From: CAYPPK01 sp964412615 | GTDB taxonomy: Bacteria > Patescibacteriota > Minisyncoccia > Sungbacterales > HO2-52-23 | Assembly (NCBI GenBank): GCA_964412615.1 | Contig: CAYPPK010000005.1 | Span: 1 to 55,703, forward strand | Direction of reading: 5' to 3' | Length of the DNA: 55,703 nt | Shown here: in pieces, positions 1 to 7,356 of the stretch | How the letters are laid out: the number at the start of each line of letters is the position of its first letter | Numbering within the stretch: position 1 is the first letter of the stretch | The notes under the pieces: generated by a model | Told to the model about the DNA's origin: nothing | The model's database searches: none | The model's input: the letters and a program-made list of their open reading frames with translations, nothing else | Position numbers and translations under genes: made by a program

Positions 1-220
1 TAACCAGTTCAGCGCCCATATTTTCAAATTTGTCTTCCAGCTCAATTTCTTTGGCTATGGTAACCCCGTCATTGGTTATTTGCGGGCCGCCAAAACTTTT
101 ACCCAAAACCACGTTGCGGCCTTTGGGGCCTAAAGTTATGCGCACAGCGTCGGCCAGGTGATCAACACCTTTTTTCATGGCTTGGCGCGCTTTCTCGTTG
201 AATAAAATTTGTTTAGCCAT
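1..220 (-). CDS. groEL: Chaperonin GroEL, N-terminal part (cut by window edge)
   Basis: This encodes the N-terminal ~73 residues of the 60 kDa chaperonin, which folds proteins in the cytoplasm inside a double ring capped by GroES. The visible peptide begins MAKQILFNEKARQAMKKG and contains the GPKGRNVVL and NDGVTIAKEIEL stretches of the GroEL equatorial domain, including the LGPKG nucleotide-binding loop. The ATG lies 4 nt downstream of the groES stop, so the two are cotranscribed from the CIRCE-controlled promoter near position 772. The rest of the gene lies beyond the left edge. Confidence 0.97.
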   Translation of the reverse strand, partial: MAKQILFNEKARQAMKKGVDHLADAVRITLGPKGRNVVLGKSFGGPQITNDGVTIAKEIELEDKFENMGAELV

Positions 221-224
221 ATTT

Positions 225-521
225 TTATTCCAGGACTGCTAGAATATCTTCTTCGCGCGCGATAAGATATTCTTTTCCGTCTACTTTAATTTCATTTGGA
301 CCATACTTGGTGAAGAGAACAATGTCCCCTCTTTTCACATTTAAGGGGATTCTCTTCCCTTCATCGGAAAATTTGCCCGGTCCAACGGCTACCACTTTCC
401 CCTGCTCCGGCCGTTCCTTATCCACGGTCTCGGGCAGATAAATGCCGGCTTTGGTCTTACTTCCTTTTTCGTCCTTGTGGATTTCTATAACCACCCGGTC
501 TGCTAATGGTTTTATATTCAT
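225..521 (-). CDS. groES: Co-chaperonin GroES
   Basis: This is the 10 kDa co-chaperonin that caps the GroEL ring. It has 98 residues, the usual size. The N-terminal NIKPLADRVVIE strand, the mobile loop region (KTKAGIYLPETVDKERPEQG) and the C-terminal EYLIAREEDILAVLE strand are all present. It is the first gene of groES-groEL. No clear Shine-Dalgarno precedes the ATG, because the upstream 20 nt are AT-only. A CIRCE operator and a consensus promoter lie about 220-280 bp upstream, implying a long 5' leader. Confidence 0.97.
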   Translation of the reverse strand: MNIKPLADRVVIEIHKDEKGSKTKAGIYLPETVDKERPEQGKVVAVGPGKFSDEGKRIPLNVKRGDIVLFTKYGPNEIKVDGKEYLIAREEDILAVLE

Positions 522-742
522 ACAATTTAATTAATTAAATTTTTAAGTGAGCGGCATGGTCAAGGCCTGTCGCCGAGAAAAACATTGCGGAGGACGCTGA
601 AGTGGGAACTAATTTAAAAGTTAAAGGTTTAAAGCGGACTCCGCACTGAGCGAAGACGGAATGTATCGTATTTAAAGATTTTATAGCCCGGCGAGCGTCT
701 TTTGGAGGCGATAGGCCGAGGGAACCGTGCCAGCGAACGATT
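522..742 (-). other. Long untranslated leader of groES-groEL
   Basis: About 220 nt separate the CIRCE operator from the groES ATG. No convincing open frame lies in it. It is more GC-rich than the AT-only stretch immediately before groES and contains a few short self-complementary pieces, such as GCGGACTCCGC around 634-644. If the promoter at 772-799 is the only one, this stretch is transcribed as a 5' leader. No known RNA family is recognised. Confidence 0.4.
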
Positions 743-769
743 TTAGCACTCTAACGACCTGACTGCTAA
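743..769 (-). promoter_or_regulatory. CIRCE operator of groES-groEL (HrcA site)
   Basis: On the plus strand it reads TTAGCACTC, nine bases, then GACTGCTAA. This matches the CIRCE consensus TTAGCACTC-N9-GAGTGCTAA with one change in one arm. It sits immediately downstream of the -10 box, where bound HrcA would block transcription. hrcA itself is at 16.1-16.8 kb in this window. Confidence 0.92.
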
Positions 770-771
770 CC

Positions 772-799
772 ATTATATGTAACTGCCGAATAGTGTCAA
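772..799 (-). promoter_or_regulatory. Sigma70-type promoter of groES-groEL
   Basis: On the minus strand the -35 box is TTGACA (794-799) and the -10 box is TATAAT (772-777), both perfect consensus, 16 bp apart. The CIRCE operator begins 2 bp downstream of the -10 box. This is housekeeping-sigma transcription with HrcA repression. Confidence 0.9.
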
Positions 800-805
800 G
801 AGGTA

Positions 806-835
806 ACAAAAAGCCGCTGGGTTTGCCCCAGGCGG
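806..835 (-). terminator. Terminator behind the 127-residue unknown gene
   Basis: On the minus strand, GCCGCCTGGG and CCCAGCGGC form a stem with one bulged base, followed by a T-rich tract. It separates the small upstream gene (838-1221) from the groE promoter. Confidence 0.75.
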
Positions 836-837
836 CG

Positions 838-1221
838 TCAGGTTTCTATCTCCCGCTTAGCGGAAATGGTCACAGCATTGCCTCCAAATTTAATCGTAAA
901 GCTTAACCCTTTTTCCAGCTTTGCCCAAAGATCGGCAAATTCCGGGCGTATCTTGTGAATCCAGTCTTCTTCCACATAGAAGCCGCCTCCGCTATAACCT
1001 GATAGTATTTGAATTCTGTTGTTAACCGTTGCCTCCTCGTTAAGGGCAGGGCCGACCAGTATCTCTACTCCTAATCCCAAGCTTAGGAAATTGCAGATTA
1101 TCTTAAGCATTTCGTGGCTAAGATTTACATTGCGCCAAAAAATAAAACGCCTTATTTCTTGGTTGATTCCGGAGCTCTTAAAGCCTATGCCGATATCAAA
1201 GATCTCCAGTTGCCGTTCCAT
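838..1221 (-). CDS. Unknown protein, 127 residues
   Basis: No family is recognised. The protein is soluble-looking, with no signal peptide or membrane segment, and mixes hydrophobic and charged stretches. It has a glycine-rich GYSGGGFYVEEDW segment near residues 75-87. The start is supported by an AAGGAG ribosome site 6 nt upstream of the ATG, and the gene is followed by its own terminator. uvrA ends 66 bp upstream on the same strand. It could be a lineage-specific accessory protein; no function is proposed. Confidence 0.6.
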   Translation of the reverse strand: MERQLEIFDIGIGFKSSGINQEIRRFIFWRNVNLSHEMLKIICNFLSLGLGVEILVGPALNEEATVNNRIQILSGYSGGGFYVEEDWIHKIRPEFADLWAKLEKGLSFTIKFGGNAVTISAKREIET

Positions 1222-1287
1222 CTCTATCTCCTTGCCTATCTACTGTTTCCAGTATCGCCTCTATGAAATAAAAAGCAACCTAAATTT

Positions 1288-4134
1288 TCAAGATTTTTTA
1301 AGCCAGTCCCCGGTATAAGAGTTTTTTGCCTTCATCAAGGCCTCGGGAGTTCCTTCGGCCACCACTTCTCCACCTTTTTCTCCTCCTTCCGGCCCCAGAT
1401 CAATTATCCAGTCGGCGTTTTTCAACACGTCTAAATTATGCTCAATCACCAGCACGGTGTTGCTTTTGTCCACTAAAGCTCTAAGCACGGTAAGCAATTT
1501 GCGGATATCGTCAAAATGCAAGCCGGTCGTGGGCTCGTCCAGAATATACAAAGTTTTGCCGGTATCGCGGCGCGATAATTCCGTAGCCAGTTTGACTCGC
1601 TGGGCCTCGCCCCCGGATAGAGTCGGGGCCGGCTGACCCAATTTCATATAGCCCAAACCTACCTCGTGCAAAGTTTGCAATTTTGCTTTAATGGGCGGAA
1701 TGTCTTCAAAGAATTTCAGCGCTTCTTCCAACGACATATTCAAAACTTCAGCAATATTTTTACTTTTGTACTCAATTTCCAGCGCTTCCCGATTGTAGCG
1801 CCGGCCCTTGCATTCTTCGCATTCCACATAAACGTCCGGCAAAAAATACATTTCAATTTTCTTTACCCCCTGTCCCTCGCACGCTTCGCATCTGCCTCCT
1901 TTTACATTAAAACTGAATCTTCCCGGCTCGTAACCACGGGCGCGGGCTTCCGGCGTTTTGGCAAAAATACCTCGGATAAAGCCAAAAGCGCCGGTATAGG
2001 TTGCCGGATTGGAGCGCGGCGTGCGGCCGATGGGAGATTGATCCACCACCACGGCTTTATTAATGTTTTCCGTGCCGTCCAGTTTTTGGTGCTTACCGGG
2101 AAAAAGGTGGGCGTTATAAAATTTCACCAGCAGAGCTTTGGCAATAATGTCATTCACCAGCGTAGATTTGCCCGAGCCGGAAACTCCGGAAATGGCCACC
2201 AATTTTTCCAAAGGTATTTTGATTGTAAAATTTTTTAAATTATGTTCAGCCGCTCCTTTGACCGTTAAAAATTTTTGTTTTCTAGCAGAACCGGAATGTT
2301 TTGATTTTATGTTTATGGTTTTTTTGCCGCTTAGATATTGCCCGGTTAAAGAATGAGCTCGGAACAATTTTTCAGGAGTGCCGGCAAAAATAACTTCACC
2401 ACCGTGCTTGCCCGCTCCGGGTCCCAGATCAATTACCCAGTCGGCCTGCCGCATGGTTTCGGCGTCATGTTCCACTACCATGACCGTATTGCCAAGATCC
2501 CGCAGTTCTTTGAGCGTAGCAATCAGGCGCGCATGATCCCGGGGGTGCAAACCTATGGAGGGTTCATCCAAAATATAAATAATGCCGGTCAGGCGGGATC
2601 CGATTTGGGTAGCCAGCCGAATACGTTGGGCTTCTCCTCCGGAAAGCGAGGTAGATTCCCTGGCCAGCGTAAGGTATTCAACACCTACATCGGTTAAAAA
2701 TTTTAAACGCTTGACGATTTCTTTGAGCAAAGGAGACGCTATCTTAAAATCGCTGGCCGATAATTTGATATTTTTTTGCGCCAAGAAATTCTGAAAAAAT
2801 TTTTGCGCGTTTTCGGACGTGCGGTCGGTAACCGAGGCGATATTTTCTTCCCCGATTTTCACGGCCAAAGCTTCAGAGCGCAGTCGTTTTCCTTTGCATG
2901 CCGGGCATACTTTGATGATCATGTATTTTTCAATTTCTGCCCTGGTAAAATCAGAATCGGTTTCTTTCCATCTTCGCTTGAGATTGGGAATTACGCCTTC
3001 AAAGGCGGCCGAGCCGCGCTTTTCCTCTTTTTCGCCGTAAAGAATGAGGTCCCTAACCTGCGCTGATAGCTTCTCGACGGGTGAATTTAAAGAAAATTTA
3101 TATCGGCTGGCCAAATCATCCAAAATCCACCAATACCAGCTTTGCCTTCCCACTCGGTGTGAGGCCGAAGCCCAGGGACGGATAGCGCCTTCCGCGATAG
3201 TAAGACGCTTATTGGGTACTACCAATTCCGGATCAACTTCCAGCGTGGAGCCAAGACCGGTGCAAGTCGGGCAGGCGCCGTAAGGACTATTGAAACTGAA
3301 AATTCTCGGTTCAATTTCCGGCAGGCTGATGTCGCATTCCAGGCAAGCGAAATGCTCGGAATAATTAAGGTCCGCATGTCCGGAGCGAGCGATTATTAAT
3401 AAACCCTTGCCGATTTTTAAGGCGGTTTCCACCGAATCCCGAATCCTCGCCCGTTCAATATCGGCAGAAAGGGCAAAGCGATCCACCACCACTTCAATGG
3501 AGTGTTTTTTATTTTTATCCAAAATTTTTTCAATGGCGTCATCCAGCAGCATCATTTCGCCGTCAACTCGCGAACGAATAAATCCGGCCCTTTTTACTTC
3601 TTCCAGGACGGTCCGGTGCTCTCCTTTTTTCCCGCGGATTAAGGGCGCCAAAATTAAAAGCTCTTCGCTTTTGGGCAATTTGGAAAGGGAATTTACAATA
3701 TGATCCGAAGTTTGCCTGGAAACTGACTGGCCGCAATTGGGACAATGCGGCTTTCCTATGCGGGCAAAAAGAATTCTTAAATAGTCATAAATTTCCGTAA
3801 TTGTGCCCACGGTAGAGCGCGGATTGCGCGAGATGGATTTTTGATCTATAGAAATGGCCGGCGAAAGCCCGTCAATTGACTCTACTTCGGGTTTGTCCTG
3901 AACTCCTAAGAATTGACGGGCATAAGAAGAAAGGGATTCCACAAATCGCCTTTCCGCTTCCGCATAAATAGTATCAAAAGCCAAAGAAGATTTTCCCGAA
4001 CCAGAAAGCCCGGTGATCACCACTAGCTTATTTTTAGGTATATCCAAATCAATATTTTTCAGGTTATGCACCCGAGCGCCGCGGATTTTTATATACTGAC
4101 CTTCGGTTTGTCTTTTCTTCTTCACCATGGCCAT
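1288..4134 (-). CDS. uvrA: UvrABC excinuclease subunit A
   Basis: UvrA is the DNA-damage sensor of nucleotide excision repair; the dimeric ATPase scans DNA and loads UvrB. Two ABC ATPase halves are visible: Walker A GLSGSGKSS near residue 45 and GVSGSGKST near residue 650, each with an LSGGEAQR signature and a DEPS/DEPT Walker B. Zinc-binding CxxC pairs are present (CPNCG, CLEC/CPTC, CEAC/CEEC). Its ~948 residues match the usual ~940. The frame is open further upstream to a TTG at 4158; ATG 4134 is chosen because the conserved part (IKIRGARVHNLKNIDL) starts about 16 residues later, and 4128 is also possible. uvrC lies divergently 0.7 kb upstream. Confidence 0.97.
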   Translation of the reverse strand: MAMVKKKRQTEGQYIKIRGARVHNLKNIDLDIPKNKLVVITGLSGSGKSSLAFDTIYAEAERRFVESLSSYARQFLGVQDKPEVESIDGLSPAISIDQKSISRNPRSTVGTITEIYDYLRILFARIGKPHCPNCGQSVSRQTSDHIVNSLSKLPKSEELLILAPLIRGKKGEHRTVLEEVKRAGFIRSRVDGEMMLLDDAIEKILDKNKKHSIEVVVDRFALSADIERARIRDSVETALKIGKGLLIIARSGHADLNYSEHFACLECDISLPEIEPRIFSFNSPYGACPTCTGLGSTLEVDPELVVPNKRLTIAEGAIRPWASASHRVGRQSWYWWILDDLASRYKFSLNSPVEKLSAQVRDLILYGEKEEKRGSAAFEGVIPNLKRRWKETDSDFTRAEIEKYMIIKVCPACKGKRLRSEALAVKIGEENIASVTDRTSENAQKFFQNFLAQKNIKLSASDFKIASPLLKEIVKRLKFLTDVGVEYLTLARESTSLSGGEAQRIRLATQIGSRLTGIIYILDEPSIGLHPRDHARLIATLKELRDLGNTVMVVEHDAETMRQADWVIDLGPGAGKHGGEVIFAGTPEKLFRAHSLTGQYLSGKKTINIKSKHSGSARKQKFLTVKGAAEHNLKNFTIKIPLEKLVAISGVSGSGKSTLVNDIIAKALLVKFYNAHLFPGKHQKLDGTENINKAVVVDQSPIGRTPRSNPATYTGAFGFIRGIFAKTPEARARGYEPGRFSFNVKGGRCEACEGQGVKKIEMYFLPDVYVECEECKGRRYNREALEIEYKSKNIAEVLNMSLEEALKFFEDIPPIKAKLQTLHEVGLGYMKLGQPAPTLSGGEAQRVKLATELSRRDTGKTLYILDEPTTGLHFDDIRKLLTVLRALVDKSNTVLVIEHNLDVLKNADWIIDLGPEGGEKGGEVVAEGTPEALMKAKNSYTGDWLKKS

Positions 4135-4173
4135 ACATGATATACCCAATTGCAACAAAAATCAATTGCTTAC

Positions 4174-4200
4174 GATAAAAATAACCCGTCTTAAGACGGG
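4174..4200 (-). terminator. Terminator of the membrane-protein gene before uvrA
   Basis: On the minus strand CCCGTC-TTAA-GACGGG is followed by TTATTTTTAT. The hairpin contains the stop codon of the gene ending at 4191. Confidence 0.75.
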
Positions 4201-4745
4201 CTTGGTATTGGTTCTTGAACGGGAGCAAGAAACCTTTTGGCGGCTGAAGCGCCGGCTTCAAGCCATTTCTTTATTTTTGATTTGGCTGGAGGAAGAGGAT
4301 CACAAGCAAGGAAATATTCGAAACAATTGTAAAAAAGAAAATATAGTATATATCCCACCCCGACCAGCGAAAAAACACCCACAGCCAGAAGAGTTAGCGC
4401 AGAAAACGCAAATAAACAACTAATTCGTGATCTCCAATAACTGACCTTGAATGGATTGGAATATCCATTGTTGGCATATTGCGTAACTATTTTTTTTGCT
4501 TTTACATTCAACAACCAGGCCGGAACTATGGAAACAAACATAAAGGTTGGACCTAGTATGACAGCAAAATTGAAACCTAGCAGTAAGGCAAACCACGAAA
4601 AGTATAGAGAAAAACCGAGGAAAGCAAGCACTAAAGATAGCTTGCCAAGCCAGAAACAATCATGTCCGGTAAGTTTTTGCCAACGGTGGCTAAATTTTTC
4701 AAATCCAGCAAGAATTAAGCCATCCAATTTGAACAAACCTTCCAT
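4191..4745 (-). CDS. Predicted multi-pass membrane protein, unknown function
   Basis: This 184-residue protein (with the start chosen here) has about four hydrophobic segments: LVLAFLGFSLYFSWFALLLG, FAVILGPTFMFVSIVPAWLL and two in LFAFSALTLLAVGVFSLVGV-GYILYFLFY. A lysine-rich tail ends in a proline-rich VQEPIPSPS. The start at 4745 (MEGLFKLDG) has an AAGGAG ribosome site 6 nt upstream; a longer frame to 4835 would run through the promoter region. It is transcribed from a promoter overlapping that of the divergent uvrC. No family is recognised. Confidence 0.65.
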   Translation of the reverse strand: MEGLFKLDGLILAGFEKFSHRWQKLTGHDCFWLGKLSLVLAFLGFSLYFSWFALLLGFNFAVILGPTFMFVSIVPAWLLNVKAKKIVTQYANNGYSNPFKVSYWRSRISCLFAFSALTLLAVGVFSLVGVGYILYFLFYNCFEYFLACDPLPPAKSKIKKWLEAGASAAKRFLAPVQEPIPSPS

Positions 4746-4755
4746 GACGGACTCC

Positions 4756-4784
4756 TTGGTTTGTGAACTATTTAATGTTATACT
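4756..4784 (+). promoter_or_regulatory. Promoter of uvrC
   Basis: TTGGTT (4756-4761), 17 bp, TATACT (4779-4784). The ATG of uvrC is about 22 nt downstream. It overlaps a promoter facing the other way. Confidence 0.75.
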
Positions 4785-4805
4785 ATGAAAAATCTTTTCC
4801 GTCAA
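4777..4805 (-). promoter_or_regulatory. Promoter of the divergent membrane-protein gene
   Basis: On the minus strand TTGACG (4800-4805), 17 bp, TATAAC (4777-4782). The -10 boxes of this promoter and the uvrC promoter overlap, so the two genes may compete for RNA polymerase. Confidence 0.75.
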
Positions 4806-4806
4806 A

Positions 4807-6111
4807 ATGATTTTGCTGCCCAAAAAACTTCCCAATAATCCCGGCGTTTATATTTTCCGAGCAAGGAATGGAGCGCCTATTTATATCGGGAAAGCCGCGA
4901 GTTTAAAAAAACGGCTGGTTTCGTATTGGCGCAAGGACATAAGTTCCAAAGTTAAGCAGATGTTGGAGGAGGCGCAAAGGTTAGAATGGGTTGAAACTGA
5001 ATCCGAGATTGATGCTTTGCTTAAAGAAGCGGAATTCATCAAGGCACATCTTCCTAAATTTAATATTCTCCTGCGGGATGACAAAAATTTCTTTTTCGTG
5101 GGAATTACCAAGGAGAAATTTCCCAGAATATTTCTGACTCACCAGCCCCGCACTTTCTTTATTCATTTCCAGAAAAATGTTCCTAAAATAGATTTTATTG
5201 GGCCGTTTACTAGTGGTTCGTCGCTAAAAATAGTTTTGCGCTTATTGCGTGGCATATTCCCCTACTGCACCTGCCAAGAGAAGCATAAGCGCCCTTGCCT
5301 AAATTCAGAAATCGGAAGGTGCCCGGGTTTTTGCTGCCTAAAAGAAAACAAAGAATCTTCGACGGAACATGTTGCCGAATATCAAAAAAACATAAGAAGT
5401 ATCGTTTCCGTATTAAATGGCAGAAAGAAGAAAATTTTAAAGGAGTTAGAAAGAGAGATGAAGGAGGCGGCTAAAAATCAAGCATTTGAAAAAGCCGCTA
5501 AAATCAGAAATCAAAGGCAAGGATTGGAAAATATCTTTGCCCATGCGGTTCTGAATAATCAGGCCATCCGGCGGCCTTTTAACTGGTCCAAAATCCAAAA
5601 AAATCTTAAGTCGCTTCTGGGAACAAATATCAGGCGAGCTGAAGGCTATGATATATCCAATGTATCCGGAACTGATGCGACTGGCTCCATGGTTGTTTTT
5701 ATTGATGGCCAGCCGGCAAAATCCGAGTATCGGAAATTTAAAATTCGCACGATGCGGCAGCCCAATGATATTGCCATGCACCGGGAAGTTATTCGCCGCC
5801 GCCTTACTCATTCCGAATGGCCATATCCGGATTTAATGCTTATTGACGGCGGCAAAGCACAGCTTAATGCGGCGCTTGCTGCATTGCGGAATTTTCAATT
5901 TTCAATGGCCAATTTTCAAAAGCCGGCTGTCGCGGCTCTTGCCAAACGCGAAGAGGAATTATATTTGCCCAATCGCAGCACTCCTTTGCGACTGGCTTCA
6001 CTTCCACCGGATACCGCTTTTTTCTTCCAACGAATTCGCGATGAATCCCATCGTTTCGCCAAAAAATATCATCATAAGCGGCGCGAAATACTATTCCGTG
6101 GTAAAAATTAA
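4807..6111 (+). CDS. uvrC: UvrABC excinuclease subunit C, short form
   Basis: UvrC makes the two incisions flanking a DNA lesion. The N-terminal GIY-YIG nuclease is visible (NNPGVYIF at residues 9-16, IYIGKA near 27). It is followed by a UVR helix-pair (EREMKEAAKNQAFEKAAKIR, around 217-236) and the RNase H-like domain with the expected DISNVSG, LIDGGKAQL and DESHRFA motifs, i.e. the Asp-Asp-His catalytic set. At 434 residues it is far shorter than the ~600 typical, and the C-terminal tandem HhH DNA-binding region is absent. No frameshift is seen; the gene ends with a clean stop. No ribosome site precedes the ATG. Confidence 0.95.
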   Translation: MILLPKKLPNNPGVYIFRARNGAPIYIGKAASLKKRLVSYWRKDISSKVKQMLEEAQRLEWVETESEIDALLKEAEFIKAHLPKFNILLRDDKNFFFVGITKEKFPRIFLTHQPRTFFIHFQKNVPKIDFIGPFTSGSSLKIVLRLLRGIFPYCTCQEKHKRPCLNSEIGRCPGFCCLKENKESSTEHVAEYQKNIRSIVSVLNGRKKKILKELEREMKEAAKNQAFEKAAKIRNQRQGLENIFAHAVLNNQAIRRPFNWSKIQKNLKSLLGTNIRRAEGYDISNVSGTDATGSMVVFIDGQPAKSEYRKFKIRTMRQPNDIAMHREVIRRRLTHSEWPYPDLMLIDGGKAQLNAALAALRNFQFSMANFQKPAVAALAKREEELYLPNRSTPLRLASLPPDTAFFFQRIRDESHRFAKKYHHKRREILFRGKN

Positions 6112-6137
6112 AACCGTCTGGGACGTGCCCAGAACGG
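6103..6137 (-). terminator. Terminator of the ATP synthase / carbonic-anhydrase-like operon
   Basis: On the minus strand CCGTTCTGGG and CCCAGACGG pair around CACGT and are followed by TTTTAATTTTT. It lies just behind the stop at 6142 and between convergent genes. Confidence 0.8.
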
Positions 6138-6141
6138 CAAA

Positions 6142-6579
6142 CTAAAAAGTGCGAATTATTCCGACATCATCAATAAAAAATGTTTCTACTGGCAAGTCGG
6201 GAAACCATTTCTCAACTAGATCCTTTACTTTGCAATGTTCTTGGAGATGGCATTCCAATTCTAGTTTTCTGTTCTGAAATCTTGCAAAACCTCCAAAATA
6301 AAGGCAATCATGGTGCGTGAACAAGAGCGCTTTTTTTGCTCTATGGGATTTAACCGAGATTTGCATTTGGTGGCGCATGAAATCTCGTATGCCGGGAAAC
6401 TGTGGGGTTGAGAATACGGCAGCACCACCCGCAGCAGTATATTGGTCCAATCTAGTGATATTGAGGCTTCGCATAAATGCTTTGAATGCCTTCCAAAATC
6501 TATCATCTACGCAACGTACTACCACCGCATCCGCTGTATAGCCGTTAAGATCAGCAGGGTGCCGAAAGATGTAGTCCAC
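6142..6579 (-). CDS. Beta-carbonic-anhydrase-like protein, paralogue 1
   Basis: This 145-residue protein resembles the 147-residue product of the next gene along its whole length. It keeps the pattern of beta-carbonic anhydrases: RCVDDRF (Cys23-x-Asp25-x-Arg27), an AGGAAVF segment near 50-56, and THHDC (His89, Cys92), matching the Cys-His-Cys zinc ligands and the Asp-Arg dyad. The Gly-Ala after the last Cys of canonical enzymes is Leu-Tyr here, so activity is less certain than in paralogue 2. The start is GTG with an AAGGAG site 8 nt upstream. CO2/bicarbonate interconversion is inferred; a zinc-binding relative with another role is possible. Confidence 0.65.
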   Translation of the reverse strand: MDYIFRHPADLNGYTADAVVVRCVDDRFWKAFKAFMRSLNITRLDQYTAAGGAAVFSTPQFPGIRDFMRHQMQISVKSHRAKKALLFTHHDCLYFGGFARFQNRKLELECHLQEHCKVKDLVEKWFPDLPVETFFIDDVGIIRTF

Positions 6580-6607
6580 CTGTTTTCTCCTTCTCTGTGC
6601 CGCATAA

Positions 6608-6631
6608 TAAAATACCGCAAAAAAATGCGGT
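6608..6631 (-). terminator. Terminator between the two carbonic-anhydrase-like genes
   Basis: On the minus strand ACCGCA-TTTTTT-TGCGGT is followed by ATTTTATTAT. Another small stem (TAAGCT/AGCTTA, 6644-6661) lies just upstream of it, right behind the stop at 6662. The downstream paralogue may therefore be expressed at a lower level or from its own promoter. Confidence 0.65.
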
Positions 6632-6661
6632 TGGCAAGAGGGTAAGCTAATAACAGCTTAT

Positions 6662-7105
6662 TTAAGATATTTTTATTACACCGCCTAAATCAATGAAATA
6701 GCTATCCACCGGCATATCGGGAAATTTTTTTGCAATTACCTTGCGAGCCTTATTATGCTCTGCCTCATGAAAGGCAAATTCTTCTTTTTTGTTCCCGGCA
6801 AAGCGGGAACTGCCGCCGTATGCTCCGCAATCCTGATGGGTAAAAAGAAAAACTCGCGTGGTATGGTGAAGTTTGATTGATTTTTCCAGTTCTCGCAGCA
6901 TAAAACCGCGGTCACTCTCTTTTTCCGGAGAAGCAAACACTTTTGCGCCACCAGCCACAGATTCGGTATCAATGTGGTCAAGTTGTAGATGTTTTATGAA
7001 GCGTTTGAAAGTTTTCCAAAAGCGGTTATCAAAACAGCGAACGGCGAACGCGTCCGCTCCATAGTGATCCGGCTTGGTTTCAAATTTGAAAACGTATTGC
7101 CCCAT
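6662..7105 (-). CDS. Beta-carbonic-anhydrase-like protein, paralogue 2
   Basis: A 147-residue protein with RCFDNRF (Cys24, Asp26, Arg28), VAGGAKVF near 50-57 and THQDCGAYGG (His90, Cys93). These are the three zinc ligands, the Asp-Arg dyad and the HxxCG block of beta-carbonic anhydrases. It is shorter than the usual ~200 residues. The ATG lies 2 nt downstream of the atpC stop, so it belongs to the ATP synthase operon. A role in bicarbonate or pH balance linked to proton flow is an inference from context. A tandem copy follows at 6142-6579. Confidence 0.7.
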   Translation of the reverse strand: MGQYVFKFETKPDHYGADAFAVRCFDNRFWKTFKRFIKHLQLDHIDTESVAGGAKVFASPEKESDRGFMLRELEKSIKLHHTTRVFLFTHQDCGAYGGSSRFAGNKKEEFAFHEAEHNKARKVIAKKFPDMPVDSYFIDLGGVIKIS

Positions 7106-7107
7106 AA

Positions 7108-7347
7108 TTAACTATCGGCCAGTACTACCACCTCGCTCTCCGGCCGCACTTCCAGAAAACCTGACTTTACCGGAATGACGTTGCGCTTTCCCTTTTTTTC
7201 TGTTTCCAGAGCCGGTCCTTTCAGCAAAGTTATTAAGGGCAAATGATTTTCCAGAACCGTAATTTCGCCCATGGCGGTTTTGGCGATAACCTTATCTACT
7301 TCGCCTGCAAAAAGAGTATTTTTAATCGTGTATACAGATAATTTCAT
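7108..7347 (-). CDS. atpC: ATP synthase F1 subunit epsilon, short form
   Basis: This is the central-stalk subunit that couples gamma to the c-ring. The N-terminal beta-sandwich is recognisable (IKNTLFAGEVDKVIAKTAMG, EITVLENHLPLITLLK, SGFLEVRPESEVVVLAD). At 79 residues it stops after that domain and lacks the C-terminal helical hairpin that inhibits ATP hydrolysis in longer homologues. It is the last F1 gene of atpAGDC and lies 9 nt behind atpD. Confidence 0.9.
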   Translation of the reverse strand: MKLSVYTIKNTLFAGEVDKVIAKTAMGEITVLENHLPLITLLKGPALETEKKGKRNVIPVKSGFLEVRPESEVVVLADS

Positions 7348-7356
7348 AACTATTCA

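Noticed and set aside
1666..2238. Long open frame on the plus strand within uvrA
   Set aside because: Antisense to a fully conserved uvrA; the translation looks like the complement of uvrA codons and has no start signals.
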